A program made the position numbers and the translations under genes. A model generated the notes under the pieces. That model ran no database searches. It was not told the DNA's origin and saw only the letters and a program-made list of their open reading frames with translations. DNA of 32,329 bases from Candidatus Izemoplasma sp. (GTDB lineage: Bacteria; Bacillota_I; Bacilli_A; Izemoplasmatales; Izemoplasmataceae): positions 1 to 32,329 of the forward strand of contig SKIW01000090.1 in NCBI GenBank assembly GCA_007116245.1, in the 5' to 3' direction. This document shows, one piece after another, positions 10,187 through 17,746 of this stretch. Positions within the stretch are counted from its first letter, which is position 1, and every line of letters starts with the position of its first letter.

Positions 10187-11496
10187 TGAAAAAAATACTC
10201 GTACTACTTATGTTTTTTGCAGTTTTAACACTCTCAGCATGTGAATATTTATTCGATGCAAACGAAACACCTAAAATGTATTCAGAATCTGAAATCCGTG
10301 GCTTCATCGATGAAGCGCTTGATCAAAGAGATTCTGAAAATCTCTTAAATCTTACTGAAGAAGAACTAAATGATTTCATTGAAACATTACTCATTTCTAC
10401 AACCCTAACCGAACAAGAGATTATACATTTAGTCGAGTCATATCTACCCAATGATTTAACACGCGGTGAACTAATTGACATCATTGAAGGGTTACTCCCA
10501 GAAGATCGTTATAACACAGTCTATGATTTAGAAGATTTCGAAAATGTTGTTACAAGTATGCTTGAAGATGTCGGTAAAAGTGTAGTTTACGTACAAACAA
10601 CATCCGGAAGTGGATCAGGGGTTATTTACAAACGCAATGATAACACTTATTACGTTGTCACAAACCACCATGTCTTGCGTGAAGAACTTGAGAAATCTTC
10701 AGAAAGTCAACAAAATGTTAGTGTCTATTACGAACGCAATGGGTTATTAAATGTCATCGAAACGAGTGATACACGAATTATCGGTGGTGATGCAACAACC
10801 GACATCGCTGTCTTTAGATTTACATCGTTAAATCAAACCTTCCCAACCCTTAACTTTGGTGATTCATCCACAATTAAACCAGGACAATTCGTGTACGCGG
10901 TTGGAAATCCATTAGGATTCCAATATTACGGTACCGTAACGCAAGGTGTCATATCAGGAACAACACGCTATTATAACCCATTAAACGATGCATTTAACGC
11001 TGTAGTTATCCAGCATGATGCACCGATGAGTCCAGGAAACAGTGGGGGAGCATTAGTTAACTTAAACGGTGAAGTCATCGGGATTAACTTTGCGAAAATC
11101 GTCGATTCAGTGGCGAGTAATATCGGATTTGCGATTCCTTCAAACACCGTCCAAAGAATTGTTAATATATTAGAAGAACACGGTTCAATTAGTCGGCCAT
11201 TCTTAGGAATTTCAGCGGATGTCTACTTCAACACCTGTAACGTAGAATTTGGAGTTTGCGTGAATGTTATAGCAGGTGGTGCTGCAGCCAATGCCGGATT
11301 ACAAAATGGCGATGTGATTATCGGACTTAAACTAGAAGATTCATCTGAGTTTATTGAAATACTTAATTTTCACGACTTAAGAGAAGCAATTCTAAACCTT
11401 CAAGTTGGCGATCGTGTGATTATTCAATACACACGCAATGGTACTACATTTGAATCATCTCCAACCGAACTTGACGTCCATCCAGACGATCAATAA
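10186..11496 (+). CDS. HtrA/DegP-like trypsin-PDZ serine protease, lipoprotein
   Basis: A 436-residue exported quality-control protease. A short signal peptide ends in the lipobox LSAC (Cys19), so it should be lipid-anchored outside the membrane rather than held by the usual single TM helix. Residues 33-127 contain about five repeats of the form LTxxELxxxIExxLP, predicted helical. The trypsin fold follows, with catalytic H162 (TNHHV), D206 (TTDIAVFRF) and S286 (GNSGGAL). One PDZ domain starts near RPFLGIS (338-344) and shows AANAGLQNGDVI. Two Cys, 351 and 358, could form a disulfide. It is coupled to tatD through a 1-base overlap; that partnership has no obvious functional link. No terminator follows. 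Confidence 0.93.
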   Translation: MKKILVLLMFFAVLTLSACEYLFDANETPKMYSESEIRGFIDEALDQRDSENLLNLTEEELNDFIETLLISTTLTEQEIIHLVESYLPNDLTRGELIDIIEGLLPEDRYNTVYDLEDFENVVTSMLEDVGKSVVYVQTTSGSGSGVIYKRNDNTYYVVTNHHVLREELEKSSESQQNVSVYYERNGLLNVIETSDTRIIGGDATTDIAVFRFTSLNQTFPTLNFGDSSTIKPGQFVYAVGNPLGFQYYGTVTQGVISGTTRYYNPLNDAFNAVVIQHDAPMSPGNSGGALVNLNGEVIGINFAKIVDSVASNIGFAIPSNTVQRIVNILEEHGSISRPFLGISADVYFNTCNVEFGVCVNVIAGGAAANAGLQNGDVIIGLKLEDSSEFIEILNFHDLREAILNLQVGDRVIIQYTRNGTTFESSPTELDVHPDDQ

Positions 11497-11513
11497 AAAT
11501 CAATTTTATTCAC

Positions 11514-11542
11514 TTGTATTTTAATGCCATTTACTATACAAT
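11514..11542 (+). promoter_or_regulatory. Probable ychF promoter
   Basis: TTGTAT (11514-11519) and TACAAT (11537-11542) are 17 bp apart in the 74-bp gap after the protease gene. Both boxes are imperfect, but the spacing is ideal. Confidence 0.5.
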
Positions 11543-11570
11543 GTTATAGGCGCAAAAAGGAGGAAACATT

Positions 11571-12674
11571 ATGGCATTAACTGCAGGCATCGTCGGATTA
11601 CCTAACGTAGGCAAATCTACATTGTTTAACGCAATTACGCAAGCCGGTGTGCTTGCGGCAAACTATCCATTTGCAACCATTGAGCCCAATGTAGGTATAG
11701 TTCAAGTTCCAGACGAAAGACTTTATGATATATCACGGATTGTTAATCCAAAAAAGATAGTACCAACAACATTTGAATTTACCGATATCGCAGGTCTTGT
11801 TAAAGGTGCAAGCAAAGGAGAAGGGTTAGGAAATCAGTTTCTATCCCATATCCGAGAAGTGGACGCTATAGTTCACGTAGTACGCTGTTTTGATGATTCT
11901 TCTGTCACACATGTTGATGGCACCATTAATCCAGTTCGAGACATAGAAACAATCGATATCGAGTTAATTTTTGCAGACTTAGAAATCATCGAAAAACGTT
12001 TACCTAAAATTGAGAAAAAAGCACAATTAAAAGTGGATAAGGATATCGAAAGAGAGTTTCAAATATTAAAACTCATTCATACACAATTGCTCGATAATCA
12101 ACCAATCCGCTCACTCAACTTTAACGAAAATGATATTAAACTTATTAAAGGATACGGGTTTTTAACGTTAAAGCCTATGCTTTATGTATGTAACATCCCC
12201 GAACAAGATTTTATTCATAAAACCATCAATCATTATCAAAAATCGGTGATGGAATACGCCCAAAAGGAAAACGCACAAGTCATTCCTATAAGCGCAAAAA
12301 TCGAAGCTGAACTAGCTGATTTAGATGATGTAGATAAGCAAGATTACTTTAACGAACTCGGAATCGATCAATCAGGACTTGATGAACTAATAACCCAATC
12401 CTATAAACGACTCAACCTAGAAACATTCTTCACCGCAGGCGAAAAAGAAGTGCGTGCATGGACTTTTAAAAAAGGCCTAACAGCACCAGAATGCGCAGGC
12501 ATTATTCACAGTGATTTCCAACGCGGCTTCATTCGAGCTGAAACAATACATTACCATGATCTAATGTCACATCAATCAATGATTAAAGCAAAAGAAGCAG
12601 GAAAAGTACGTTCAGAAGGAAAAACCTATAAAGTCATCGACGGTGACATCTTGCTTTTCCGCTTTAACGTTTAG
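11571..12674 (+). CDS. ychF: Ribosome-binding ATPase YchF (OLA1/Obg family)
   Basis: YchF/OLA1 is a universally conserved P-loop NTPase that binds ribosomes and prefers ATP; it is linked to redox and stress responses. The 367-residue product has G1 GLPNVGKST (residues 9-17) and a G3 region FEFTDIAGLVKGAS. The usual NKxD is replaced by YVCNIPEQ, as expected for the ATP-preferring branch. The C-terminal TGS domain includes TFFTAGEKEVRAWTFKKG and GFIRAETI. The SD AAAAAGGAGG precedes the ATG. In Bacillus, ychF lies just before rpsF-ssb-rpsR; here about 4.3 kb of other genes separate them. Its stop overlaps the SD of the next gene. Confidence 0.98.
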   Translation: MALTAGIVGLPNVGKSTLFNAITQAGVLAANYPFATIEPNVGIVQVPDERLYDISRIVNPKKIVPTTFEFTDIAGLVKGASKGEGLGNQFLSHIREVDAIVHVVRCFDDSSVTHVDGTINPVRDIETIDIELIFADLEIIEKRLPKIEKKAQLKVDKDIEREFQILKLIHTQLLDNQPIRSLNFNENDIKLIKGYGFLTLKPMLYVCNIPEQDFIHKTINHYQKSVMEYAQKENAQVIPISAKIEAELADLDDVDKQDYFNELGIDQSGLDELITQSYKRLNLETFFTAGEKEVRAWTFKKGLTAPECAGIIHSDFQRGFIRAETIHYHDLMSHQSMIKAKEAGKVRSEGKTYKVIDGDILLFRFNV

Positions 12675-12685
12675 GAGGAACCACT

Positions 12686-13144
12686 ATGTTTTTTGATTAT
12701 GTAGCACTTACGTTCTTACTCTTTTTCATCACATTTTTCTTTGATGTATTTTACCGCTTTTTAAAACACCGAGAAATCACACCAAGAAAAATGTTTACCT
12801 TTAAAAAGGGCGGTTTATTTGAACACTATATCATTGTTTCAATCGTGCTAATCATAATTGTTACAACACAATTATTAACAGGCTTAAGTCCTTTTGATGA
12901 TAATATCTTTTTCCGAATTATTAACCTTATAACATTTACATCCGTGTCCTTTATCTTTTTAGTTTTCATACTCGTATTTATTTTTTATTTCTTTATGGTC
13001 GTTTACGCTAAAATACGCAAAATAGAAGACCGACAAAACTTTTTAAGAACCCATACTCACCGCATCATAACAAGCGCATTTATAATTGCGGTAGTGTTTA
13101 TTGGTTTTTGGTTAATCCAAGGAATTATCGAACTCATAAACTAA
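12686..13144 (+). CDS. Small integral membrane protein of unknown function
   Basis: I do not recognise this 152-residue protein. It is very hydrophobic, with four predicted membrane segments at about residues 3-25, 46-67, 78-108 and 127-150. Short basic stretches lie between them (KHREITPRK near 28-36, KIRKIEDRQ near 109-117). There is no signal peptidase site, and no Cys or obvious transport motif. The SD AGGAGG (12673-12678) overlaps the ychF stop codon, so it is almost certainly cotranscribed and coupled with ychF. A terminator starts inside its stop codon. The strong hydrophobicity and good SD argue that it is a real gene. Confidence 0.8.
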   Translation: MFFDYVALTFLLFFITFFFDVFYRFLKHREITPRKMFTFKKGGLFEHYIIVSIVLIIIVTTQLLTGLSPFDDNIFFRIINLITFTSVSFIFLVFILVFIFYFFMVVYAKIRKIEDRQNFLRTHTHRIITSAFIIAVVFIGFWLIQGIIELIN

Positions 13145-13166
13145 GCATGCCAAGCATGCTTTTTTT
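13143..13166 (+). terminator. Rho-independent terminator of ychF and the membrane protein gene
   Basis: An 8-bp stem, AAGCATGC / GCATGCTT with loop CAA, begins in the stop codon and is followed by T residues to 13166. Confidence 0.92.
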
Positions 13167-13176
13167 ATGAAAATCA

Positions 13177-13185
13177 TGCTATAAT
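13177..13185 (+). promoter_or_regulatory. Extended -10 promoter of cinA
   Basis: TGCTATAAT lies 11 bases after the T run of the preceding terminator. The predicted start near 13192 would leave a leader of only about a dozen bases before the SD and ATG. No good -35 is present, since that place is occupied by the terminator. Confidence 0.65.
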
Positions 13186-13203
13186 AAATATCGGGTGATA
13201 ACA

Positions 13204-14424
13204 ATGAACGCAACATTAATTTCAGTAGGAAACGAATTATTAAACGGAAAAACGATTAACACAAACGCGAGTTATATAGCTAAAAGTCTCCGTAGTTTAG
13301 GGATTATGGTTACCCGAACCATCACGATTAGCGATGAAGAAGAATGGATTTTTAAAACCCTTAAAGAGACCGAAGACAAGATTATTATCTTTACTGGTGG
13401 CCTCGGTTCAACGAGCGATGACTTGACAAAAGAAAGTGTGGCAAAGTTTTATAAATTAAAATTACAACTTCATCAAGAAAGTCTTACAAGAATTAAAAAC
13501 CACTTTGCTAGATCAAACAACGAAATGCCTAAGGTAAATGAGAAACAAGCGTATTTCCCTAAAGAAGCGATTATTTTAAACAACGATTACGGCACAGCAC
13601 CTGGTGCGATTATCCAACTTAAAGAAAGCACCATCGTACTTTTGCCAGGACCACCTCAAGAAATGAAACCGATGTTTAAATACGTGATGGCATTTTTAGA
13701 AGAACGTATCGATTACCGCTTCCATGAAGCGGGGTATCTAGTTGCTGGAACTAGTGAATCGGTAATGGAAGAAAAGCTTAAAGACTTTTATGCCAAACAT
13801 TCAGAAGTACGAATTGCACCGTATGCCGGGTTAGGTGAAATTAGTTACTTAATGACATCGAAAGACGCATCAAAACTTGAAAAAGCTTTAGAAGACTTTA
13901 AAAAGCAGTTTTCTAAAAACATTGTTGGACCATACAATCAAACCCTTGAAGAGATTCTCGTAGAGAGACTCATTGCTCAAAATCAAACCATCAGTTTCGC
14001 AGAATCATGTACTGGTGGCATGATTGCATCAAGACTGATCAATGTTCCTAACGCCTCAAAAGTTATAAATGAATCATTCATACTATACTCTGATACCTCT
14101 AAAATGAAACACCTAGGCCTTCATCAAAGTATTCTTGAACGTTTTGGCGCTGTTAGTGCTCAATGTGTTTACGAACTAGCCTATCAACTCGCTCAAAGAA
14201 CCGGTACAACCATCACCCTCAGCGTTTCAGGGATTGCAGGTCCTTCTGGTGGTACTCACAATAAACCGGTAGGTACAGTGTATTTCGGTGTCCATTATGA
14301 AGATAAAACAAGAACGTATCATAAAGTTTTTGTCGGTGACCGTGAAATGATTCGTAAAAAAGCGACTGCCTTTGGATTATATCTTCTTATTAAAACGATT
14401 AGTCATGAAGATATCGATTCATAA
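13204..14424 (+). CDS. cinA: CinA-family protein: MoCF-like pyrophosphatase plus NMN deamidase
   Basis: CinA proteins join an N-terminal molybdopterin-binding-like (COG1058) domain to a C-terminal PncC nicotinamide-nucleotide deamidase used in NAD recycling. The 406-residue product shows ISVGNELLNGKTINTNA at the N-terminus, GGLGSTSDD (65-73), PGPPQEMKPM (148-157), and the PncC motif AESCTGG (266-272) with SGIAGPSGGT. I use the ATG at 13204 because GGGTGAT (13193-13199) is a fitting SD for it; a GTG start at 13195 would lie inside that SD. The 3' end overlaps the next gene by 20 bases. The usual Bacillota partner recA is not adjacent here. Confidence 0.95.
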   Translation: MNATLISVGNELLNGKTINTNASYIAKSLRSLGIMVTRTITISDEEEWIFKTLKETEDKIIIFTGGLGSTSDDLTKESVAKFYKLKLQLHQESLTRIKNHFARSNNEMPKVNEKQAYFPKEAIILNNDYGTAPGAIIQLKESTIVLLPGPPQEMKPMFKYVMAFLEERIDYRFHEAGYLVAGTSESVMEEKLKDFYAKHSEVRIAPYAGLGEISYLMTSKDASKLEKALEDFKKQFSKNIVGPYNQTLEEILVERLIAQNQTISFAESCTGGMIASRLINVPNASKVINESFILYSDTSKMKHLGLHQSILERFGAVSAQCVYELAYQLAQRTGTTITLSVSGIAGPSGGTHNKPVGTVYFGVHYEDKTRTYHKVFVGDREMIRKKATAFGLYLLIKTISHEDIDS

Positions 14425-15139
14425 AGAAACTTTAAATGGTATAAAATGCTTACAATATAAACACCCAAGGGCAGAAAAACTACTTTTTTTACAACACGGT
14501 ATCCATTCAAAAAAAGAAAATGTGATGAACTTATACGGAATCACGCTTGCAAAACTAGGCTATAACATCATCGCATTGGATGCTTATAAACATGGAGAAC
14601 GGATTGAAGAACCCTTTATATCGAAAGAGGATGATCAATGCACATTAGAAACAATGGATGTCGTTAAACACACTGCGTATGATATTAAAGCAATCTACGA
14701 AAATCATTTTAAAGATAGGTATAAAACATTTGATTTTATCGGTATCTCCATGGGTGGTATGATTGCATATTACCTTTCTACAATTACAAAACATATCGAT
14801 CAGTTAGTAGCGTTAATTAGCAGTCCTCAATTTTTAGAAACTGCTAACTATGTATTTCCACTAAAACGGCAACAAGTCCATCAAGAACAAAGTCAAAACG
14901 TTATAAAAGAGCTTAAAAATATCGATCCAAGTACACGAACAGAACACATGCACTTTCATCGCTTGATTATGTTGAATGGAAAGCATGATAACGTGATTCC
15001 TACAAACCAAAGTCAACGGTTTTATGAAGACCACCCTGACCTTCCGATTATGTTCAAACTCTACGACACAGATCATAAGGTTAATCAAGCCATGTTTGAG
15101 GATTTGCAAGACCTATTAAAAGAGAGTTTTAGGAGTTGA
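14405..15139 (+). CDS. Alpha/beta hydrolase (serine esterase/peptidase-like)
   Basis: A 244-residue cytoplasmic alpha/beta-hydrolase fold protein. The nucleophile elbow is GISMGG (Ser115), the acid probably D195 in NGKHDNVIP, and the base H224 in DTDHKVN. An oxyanion-region LFLQHGIHSKKEN follows strand 3. The substrate cannot be named; short acyl-ester hydrolases of the YitV/BAAT-like type are similar in layout. The ATG at 14405 overlaps the end of cinA by 20 bases and has no SD, so translation probably depends on coupling to cinA. A longer TTG-started form from 14372 is possible but adds a hydrophobic stub. The stop codon lies in the terminator stem. Confidence 0.85.
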   Translation: MKISIHKETLNGIKCLQYKHPRAEKLLFLQHGIHSKKENVMNLYGITLAKLGYNIIALDAYKHGERIEEPFISKEDDQCTLETMDVVKHTAYDIKAIYENHFKDRYKTFDFIGISMGGMIAYYLSTITKHIDQLVALISSPQFLETANYVFPLKRQQVHQEQSQNVIKELKNIDPSTRTEHMHFHRLIMLNGKHDNVIPTNQSQRFYEDHPDLPIMFKLYDTDHKVNQAMFEDLQDLLKESFRS

Positions 15140-15156
15140 AAAATCAACTCCTTTTC
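15131..15156 (+). terminator. Rho-independent terminator of cinA-hydrolase unit
   Basis: A 9-bp stem, AGGAGTTGA / TCAACTCCT with loop AAAA, includes the hydrolase stop codon and is followed by TTTTC. Confidence 0.85.
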
Positions 15157-15158
15157 TA

Positions 15159-15186
15159 TTGCATTCTAAATAATTGATGCTATAAT
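15159..15186 (+). promoter_or_regulatory. arsR promoter
   Basis: TTGCAT (15159-15164), a 16-bp spacer and TATAAT (15181-15186) with an upstream TG at 15178-15179, so an extended -10. The operator palindrome begins within the -10, placing the transcription start inside the operator. Confidence 0.82.
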
Positions 15187-15212
15187 ATACTCGTATGCGA
15201 ATATGAGTATAT
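15185..15212 (+). promoter_or_regulatory. Probable ArsR operator (12-bp inverted repeat)
   Basis: ATATACTCGTAT (15185-15196) and ATATGAGTATAT (15201-15212) form an inverted repeat matching at 11 of 12 positions around GCGA. It covers the end of the -10 and the start site and ends just before the SD of arsR. The position and size fit a dimeric ArsR/SmtB repressor and imply autoregulation of the whole cassette. Confidence 0.8.
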
Positions 15213-15223
15213 GAGGTGTAAAA

Positions 15224-15577
15224 ATGATTAAAAGTAGCCAGATATTTAAACTATTATCCGATGAAACACGTCTTAGATTAGTGCTTGCACTAGCGATGAA
15301 TGAATACTGTGTATGTGAACTTGTAGGAATGTTAAACATACCACAACCGAAGATTTCTAAACATCTTGCCATGTTAAAATCTGAAAGCATTGTACAATCA
15401 CGGCGAGAAGATAAATATATTTTTTATACATTGAATGATACTTTTCCGATGCTTTCAAACATCGTTGAAACAGTGCTTAAACACGAAACTGAAAATCCCA
15501 TCATTATCAAGGATATAAAAGCACGAGAAACAATTCAGTCTCAAAAAGAATCAGGACTTAAAATTGTCTGTTTATAG
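15224..15577 (+). CDS. arsR: ArsR/SmtB-family metalloregulator
   Basis: A 117-residue winged-helix repressor that would bind the palindrome immediately upstream and release on metal(loid) binding. It shows FKLLSDETRLRLVLAL, the metal-box motif EYCVCELVGML (C29, C31), the recognition helix region QPKISKHLAML and a wing with REDKYIFYTLND. The classic As(III)/Sb(III) site has three Cys (CVCxxC). Here the third position is Val/Gly, and the only other Cys is C116 next to the C-terminus, which might act as third ligand. The SD GAGGTG lies close to the ATG. It is followed within 14 bp by the permease gene. Confidence 0.95.
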   Translation: MIKSSQIFKLLSDETRLRLVLALAMNEYCVCELVGMLNIPQPKISKHLAMLKSESIVQSRREDKYIFYTLNDTFPMLSNIVETVLKHETENPIIIKDIKARETIQSQKESGLKIVCL

Positions 15578-15591
15578 AAGGAGAGAACACC

Positions 15592-16641
15592 ATGATCGAT
15601 GTATTATATGAGGCACTAATCTTTTTAGTCAATTATTTATTTTATCCAGGTGAAGAAGGTGTTTTCTCAATCCGAAGAATACTCTCTCTTTTTATCGCGT
15701 TTAGCGTTTCAGGGGCGATTGTAGTATTCATGTCTCAAGGCGCAATATTAAAATACTTCGGTGCAGAAACGAAAAAAACCACCGCATACCTAGTCGCTTC
15801 AGTTTCAGGAACAATTCTCGCGGTTTGCTCGTGTTCAGTGCTCCCGATGTTTGCAAGCATCCGTAAAAAAGGTGCTGGACTTGGACCGGCAATGGCATTT
15901 TTGTTCTCAGGACCCGCGATTAACATTTTAGCAATCACGATGACATTAGAACTTATCGGCATTGATATCGGTATTTTTAGAATTATTGGCGCTATAGTAC
16001 TAGCATTAGTGATCGGTATCACAATGCACGTACTATTTCATAAACAGGAATCACAAAACACGAGTGAAACATTTCAAGTTATACCTGAAGATAACGAACG
16101 AAAACCATGGCAAACCGGCTTATTCTTAGCTACATTAGTTGCCATCCTTATTTCCGGTGTAAGAAACCCGATATTTACGATTCTCTTTCTTGTGTTTTTG
16201 CTTATTCAATGGGTTCTATATTTCACAAAAGATGATTTATATGAATGGCGTTATGCCACATTTGACCTTATTAAAAAAATCGTACCACTATTTTTAGTCG
16301 GTGTCTTCTTAGCCGGAATATTACACAGCCTACTCACTGAAGAATTTTTAGCTTCTTTAGTAGGAACAAACGCATTTTCGTCAAACATATATGCAAGTCT
16401 CTTTGGGGCAACTATGTACTTCGCGACATTGAGTGAAGTCCCTATCGTTAACAGTTTAATTGATTTAGGTATGCATAAAGGACCTGCATTAGCACTATTA
16501 CTGGCTGGTCCTTCAGTGAGTATACCGAATATGGTTATTATAGGAAAAGTAATCGGAGTCAAACGAACCCTTGCTTACATAAGTTTAGTTATTTTACTTT
16601 CAGCAAGCGTTGGTTTAATCGCCGGTTTCATCATAGGATAA
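15592..16641 (+). CDS. ArsP/YraQ-family permease (DUF318)
   Basis: A 349-residue multi-span permease of the family that includes ArsP, an exporter of trivalent organoarsenicals. Two related halves are visible. The first has AVCSCSVLPMFASIRKKGAG (C79, C81) and GPAMAFLFSGPAINILAI (98-115). The second has LSEVPIVNSLI and GPALALLLAGPSVSIPNMVI (297-316). A polar loop near 150-172 divides the halves. The CSC motif is a natural thiol site for a soft metalloid. It is preceded by the SD GAAGGAGAG and lies between arsR and a small thioredoxin. Substrate is inferred from family and neighbours; arsenicals are likely but not shown, since related permeases serve other roles. Confidence 0.9.
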   Translation: MIDVLYEALIFLVNYLFYPGEEGVFSIRRILSLFIAFSVSGAIVVFMSQGAILKYFGAETKKTTAYLVASVSGTILAVCSCSVLPMFASIRKKGAGLGPAMAFLFSGPAINILAITMTLELIGIDIGIFRIIGAIVLALVIGITMHVLFHKQESQNTSETFQVIPEDNERKPWQTGLFLATLVAILISGVRNPIFTILFLVFLLIQWVLYFTKDDLYEWRYATFDLIKKIVPLFLVGVFLAGILHSLLTEEFLASLVGTNAFSSNIYASLFGATMYFATLSEVPIVNSLIDLGMHKGPALALLLAGPSVSIPNMVIIGKVIGVKRTLAYISLVILLSASVGLIAGFIIG

Positions 16642-16654
16642 GGAGGAAAATAAG

Positions 16655-16885
16655 ATGCTTATAAAGATACTAGGCAAAGGGTGTAAAAAATGTGCATTAC
16701 TAGAAGAGAATACAAAAAAAGCATTACAAGAACTCGGCATCGAAGCTACCATCGAAAAAGTGACCGACATCGATGAAATTGCTAATCTCGGTGTTTTACA
16801 AACACCTGGACTCATTGTTGATGGAAAAATTAAACTCGCTGGAAAAATAGCCACAACACAAAAAATCAAAAAACTTTTATCGTAA
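16655..16885 (+). CDS. Small thioredoxin-like protein (redox-active disulfide protein 2 type)
   Basis: A 76-residue single-domain thioredoxin/glutaredoxin fold of the MTH895-like type. The active site is GKGCKKCALLE (C10, C13), with the cis-Pro segment LQTPGLIVDGKI and the C-terminal IATTQKIKKLL. There is no signal peptide, so it is cytoplasmic. The SD AGGAGG begins at the last base of the permease stop codon, showing tight coupling. Such small thioredoxins often accompany ArsP/YraQ permeases. It may keep the permease or regulator thiols reduced, or hand over metalloids; that is inference. Confidence 0.9.
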   Translation: MLIKILGKGCKKCALLEENTKKALQELGIEATIEKVTDIDEIANLGVLQTPGLIVDGKIKLAGKIATTQKIKKLLS

Positions 16886-16915
16886 TTTTTTCACAGTAAA
16901 AAACCCGTCTTATTG

Positions 16916-16944
16916 TTTACAATCACTAGATGCTGTGATATAAT
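16916..16944 (+). promoter_or_regulatory. rpsF promoter
   Basis: TTTACA (16916-16921), a 17-bp spacer and TATAAT (16939-16944), with TG at 16936-16937 making an extended -10. No hairpin terminator is visible between the thioredoxin gene and this promoter, so some readthrough from the ars cassette into rpsF may occur. Confidence 0.85.
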
Positions 16945-16950
16945 ACTTTA

Positions 16951-17003
16951 CCGTGAGTTTAAAACTCATCCTTGCTGTTTTTACAGCCAGTAGACCATAA
17001 GGA
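16951..17003 (+). promoter_or_regulatory. Structured rpsF leader, possible S6:S18 site
   Basis: The leader begins about CCG and can form TGAGT/ACTCA (loop TTAAA) and then GCTGT/ACAGC (loop TTTT) before the SD AAGGAGG. S6:S18-binding leaders are known in front of rpsF in many bacteria and contain a conserved CCG. Here the match is only suggestive. Confidence 0.3.
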
Positions 17004-17011
17004 GGATTAAG

Positions 17012-17299
17012 ATGACAAAATACGAAATCATGTACATTATTCGTCCTACGCTTGAAGAAGAAGCCCGTAAAGCATTGATTGAAGAACTCAATACAATCTT
17101 TACATCACGCGATTCTGAAGTGCGTAAGGTTGATGAATGGGGAATGCGTGACTTAGCGTACGAAATCGAAAAGCATACTAAAGGATACTACGTTGTTCTT
17201 GAAGTGACTGCTACCGAAGAAGCCCGCGCTGAATTCGACCGCATTGCGCGTATTCGTGAAAACGTTCTACGCTATTTAATTATTAAAGATGTTCGATAG
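17012..17299 (+). CDS. rpsF: 30S ribosomal protein S6
   Basis: S6 binds the central domain of 16S rRNA as a heterodimer with S18, encoded two genes downstream. The 95-residue product has the family pattern: YEIMYIIRPTLEEEA at the N-terminus, then DEWGMRDLAYEIEKHTKGYY and RIRENVLRYLIIK. The SD AAGGAGG is 6 bases before the ATG. It is first in the classical rpsF-ssb-rpsR operon, 12 bp before ssb. Confidence 0.98.
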   Translation: MTKYEIMYIIRPTLEEEARKALIEELNTIFTSRDSEVRKVDEWGMRDLAYEIEKHTKGYYVVLEVTATEEARAEFDRIARIRENVLRYLIIKDVR

Positions 17300-17311
17300 A
17301 AAGGTGATAGT

Positions 17312-17731
17312 ATGATTAACCGAGCGATTTTAGTCGGAAGATTAACCAAAGATCCTGAACTAAGACATACTGCAAATGATATTCCCGTCGCTACATTTAC
17401 ACTTGCTGTTAACCGTCCATATTCAAACCAAAGCGGTGAAAGAGAAGCTGATTTCATACAATGCGTTGTATGGCGTCGCCAAGCAGAAACCGTGGATAAG
17501 TTCCTTTCTAAAGGAAGTTTAGTGGGCGTCGAAGGACGTATTCAAACGCGTTCTTACGATGATCAAGATGGTAACCGCAAGTATATTACAGAAATCGTTT
17601 GTGATTCTGTGCAGTTTTTAGAAACTAAAGCGATGAGTGAAAATCAATCGAACGATACAACAACCCGTTCAGAGACAAGTAAACCGAAACCAAAAGACGA
17701 TATCGTTTCCGAAGACGATTTACCATTTTAA
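17312..17731 (+). CDS. ssb: Single-stranded DNA-binding protein
   Basis: SSB coats single-stranded DNA in replication and repair and recruits partners through its acidic tail. The 139-residue product has the OB fold start [31 protein letters not shown] and [12 protein letters not shown] short polar linker rich in Ser, Thr and Lys (about 107-130) leads to the conserved tip SEDDLPF. The SD AAAGGTGAT precedes the ATG. It sits between rpsF and rpsR, the standard Bacillota arrangement. The linker is shorter than in B. subtilis SsbA. Confidence 0.98.
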   Translation: MINRAILVGRLTKDPELRHTANDIPVATFTLAVNRPYSNQSGEREADFIQCVVWRRQAETVDKFLSKGSLVGVEGRIQTRSYDDQDGNRKYITEIVCDSVQFLETKAMSENQSNDTTTRSETSKPKPKDDIVSEDDLPF

Positions 17732-17746
17732 AAGGAGGAATAATAC

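Noticed and set aside
16891-16938. TCACAG / CTGTGA inverted repeat around the rpsF promoter as an operator
   Set aside because: Six-base arms 36 bases apart are expected by chance in such sequence, and nothing else supports binding.
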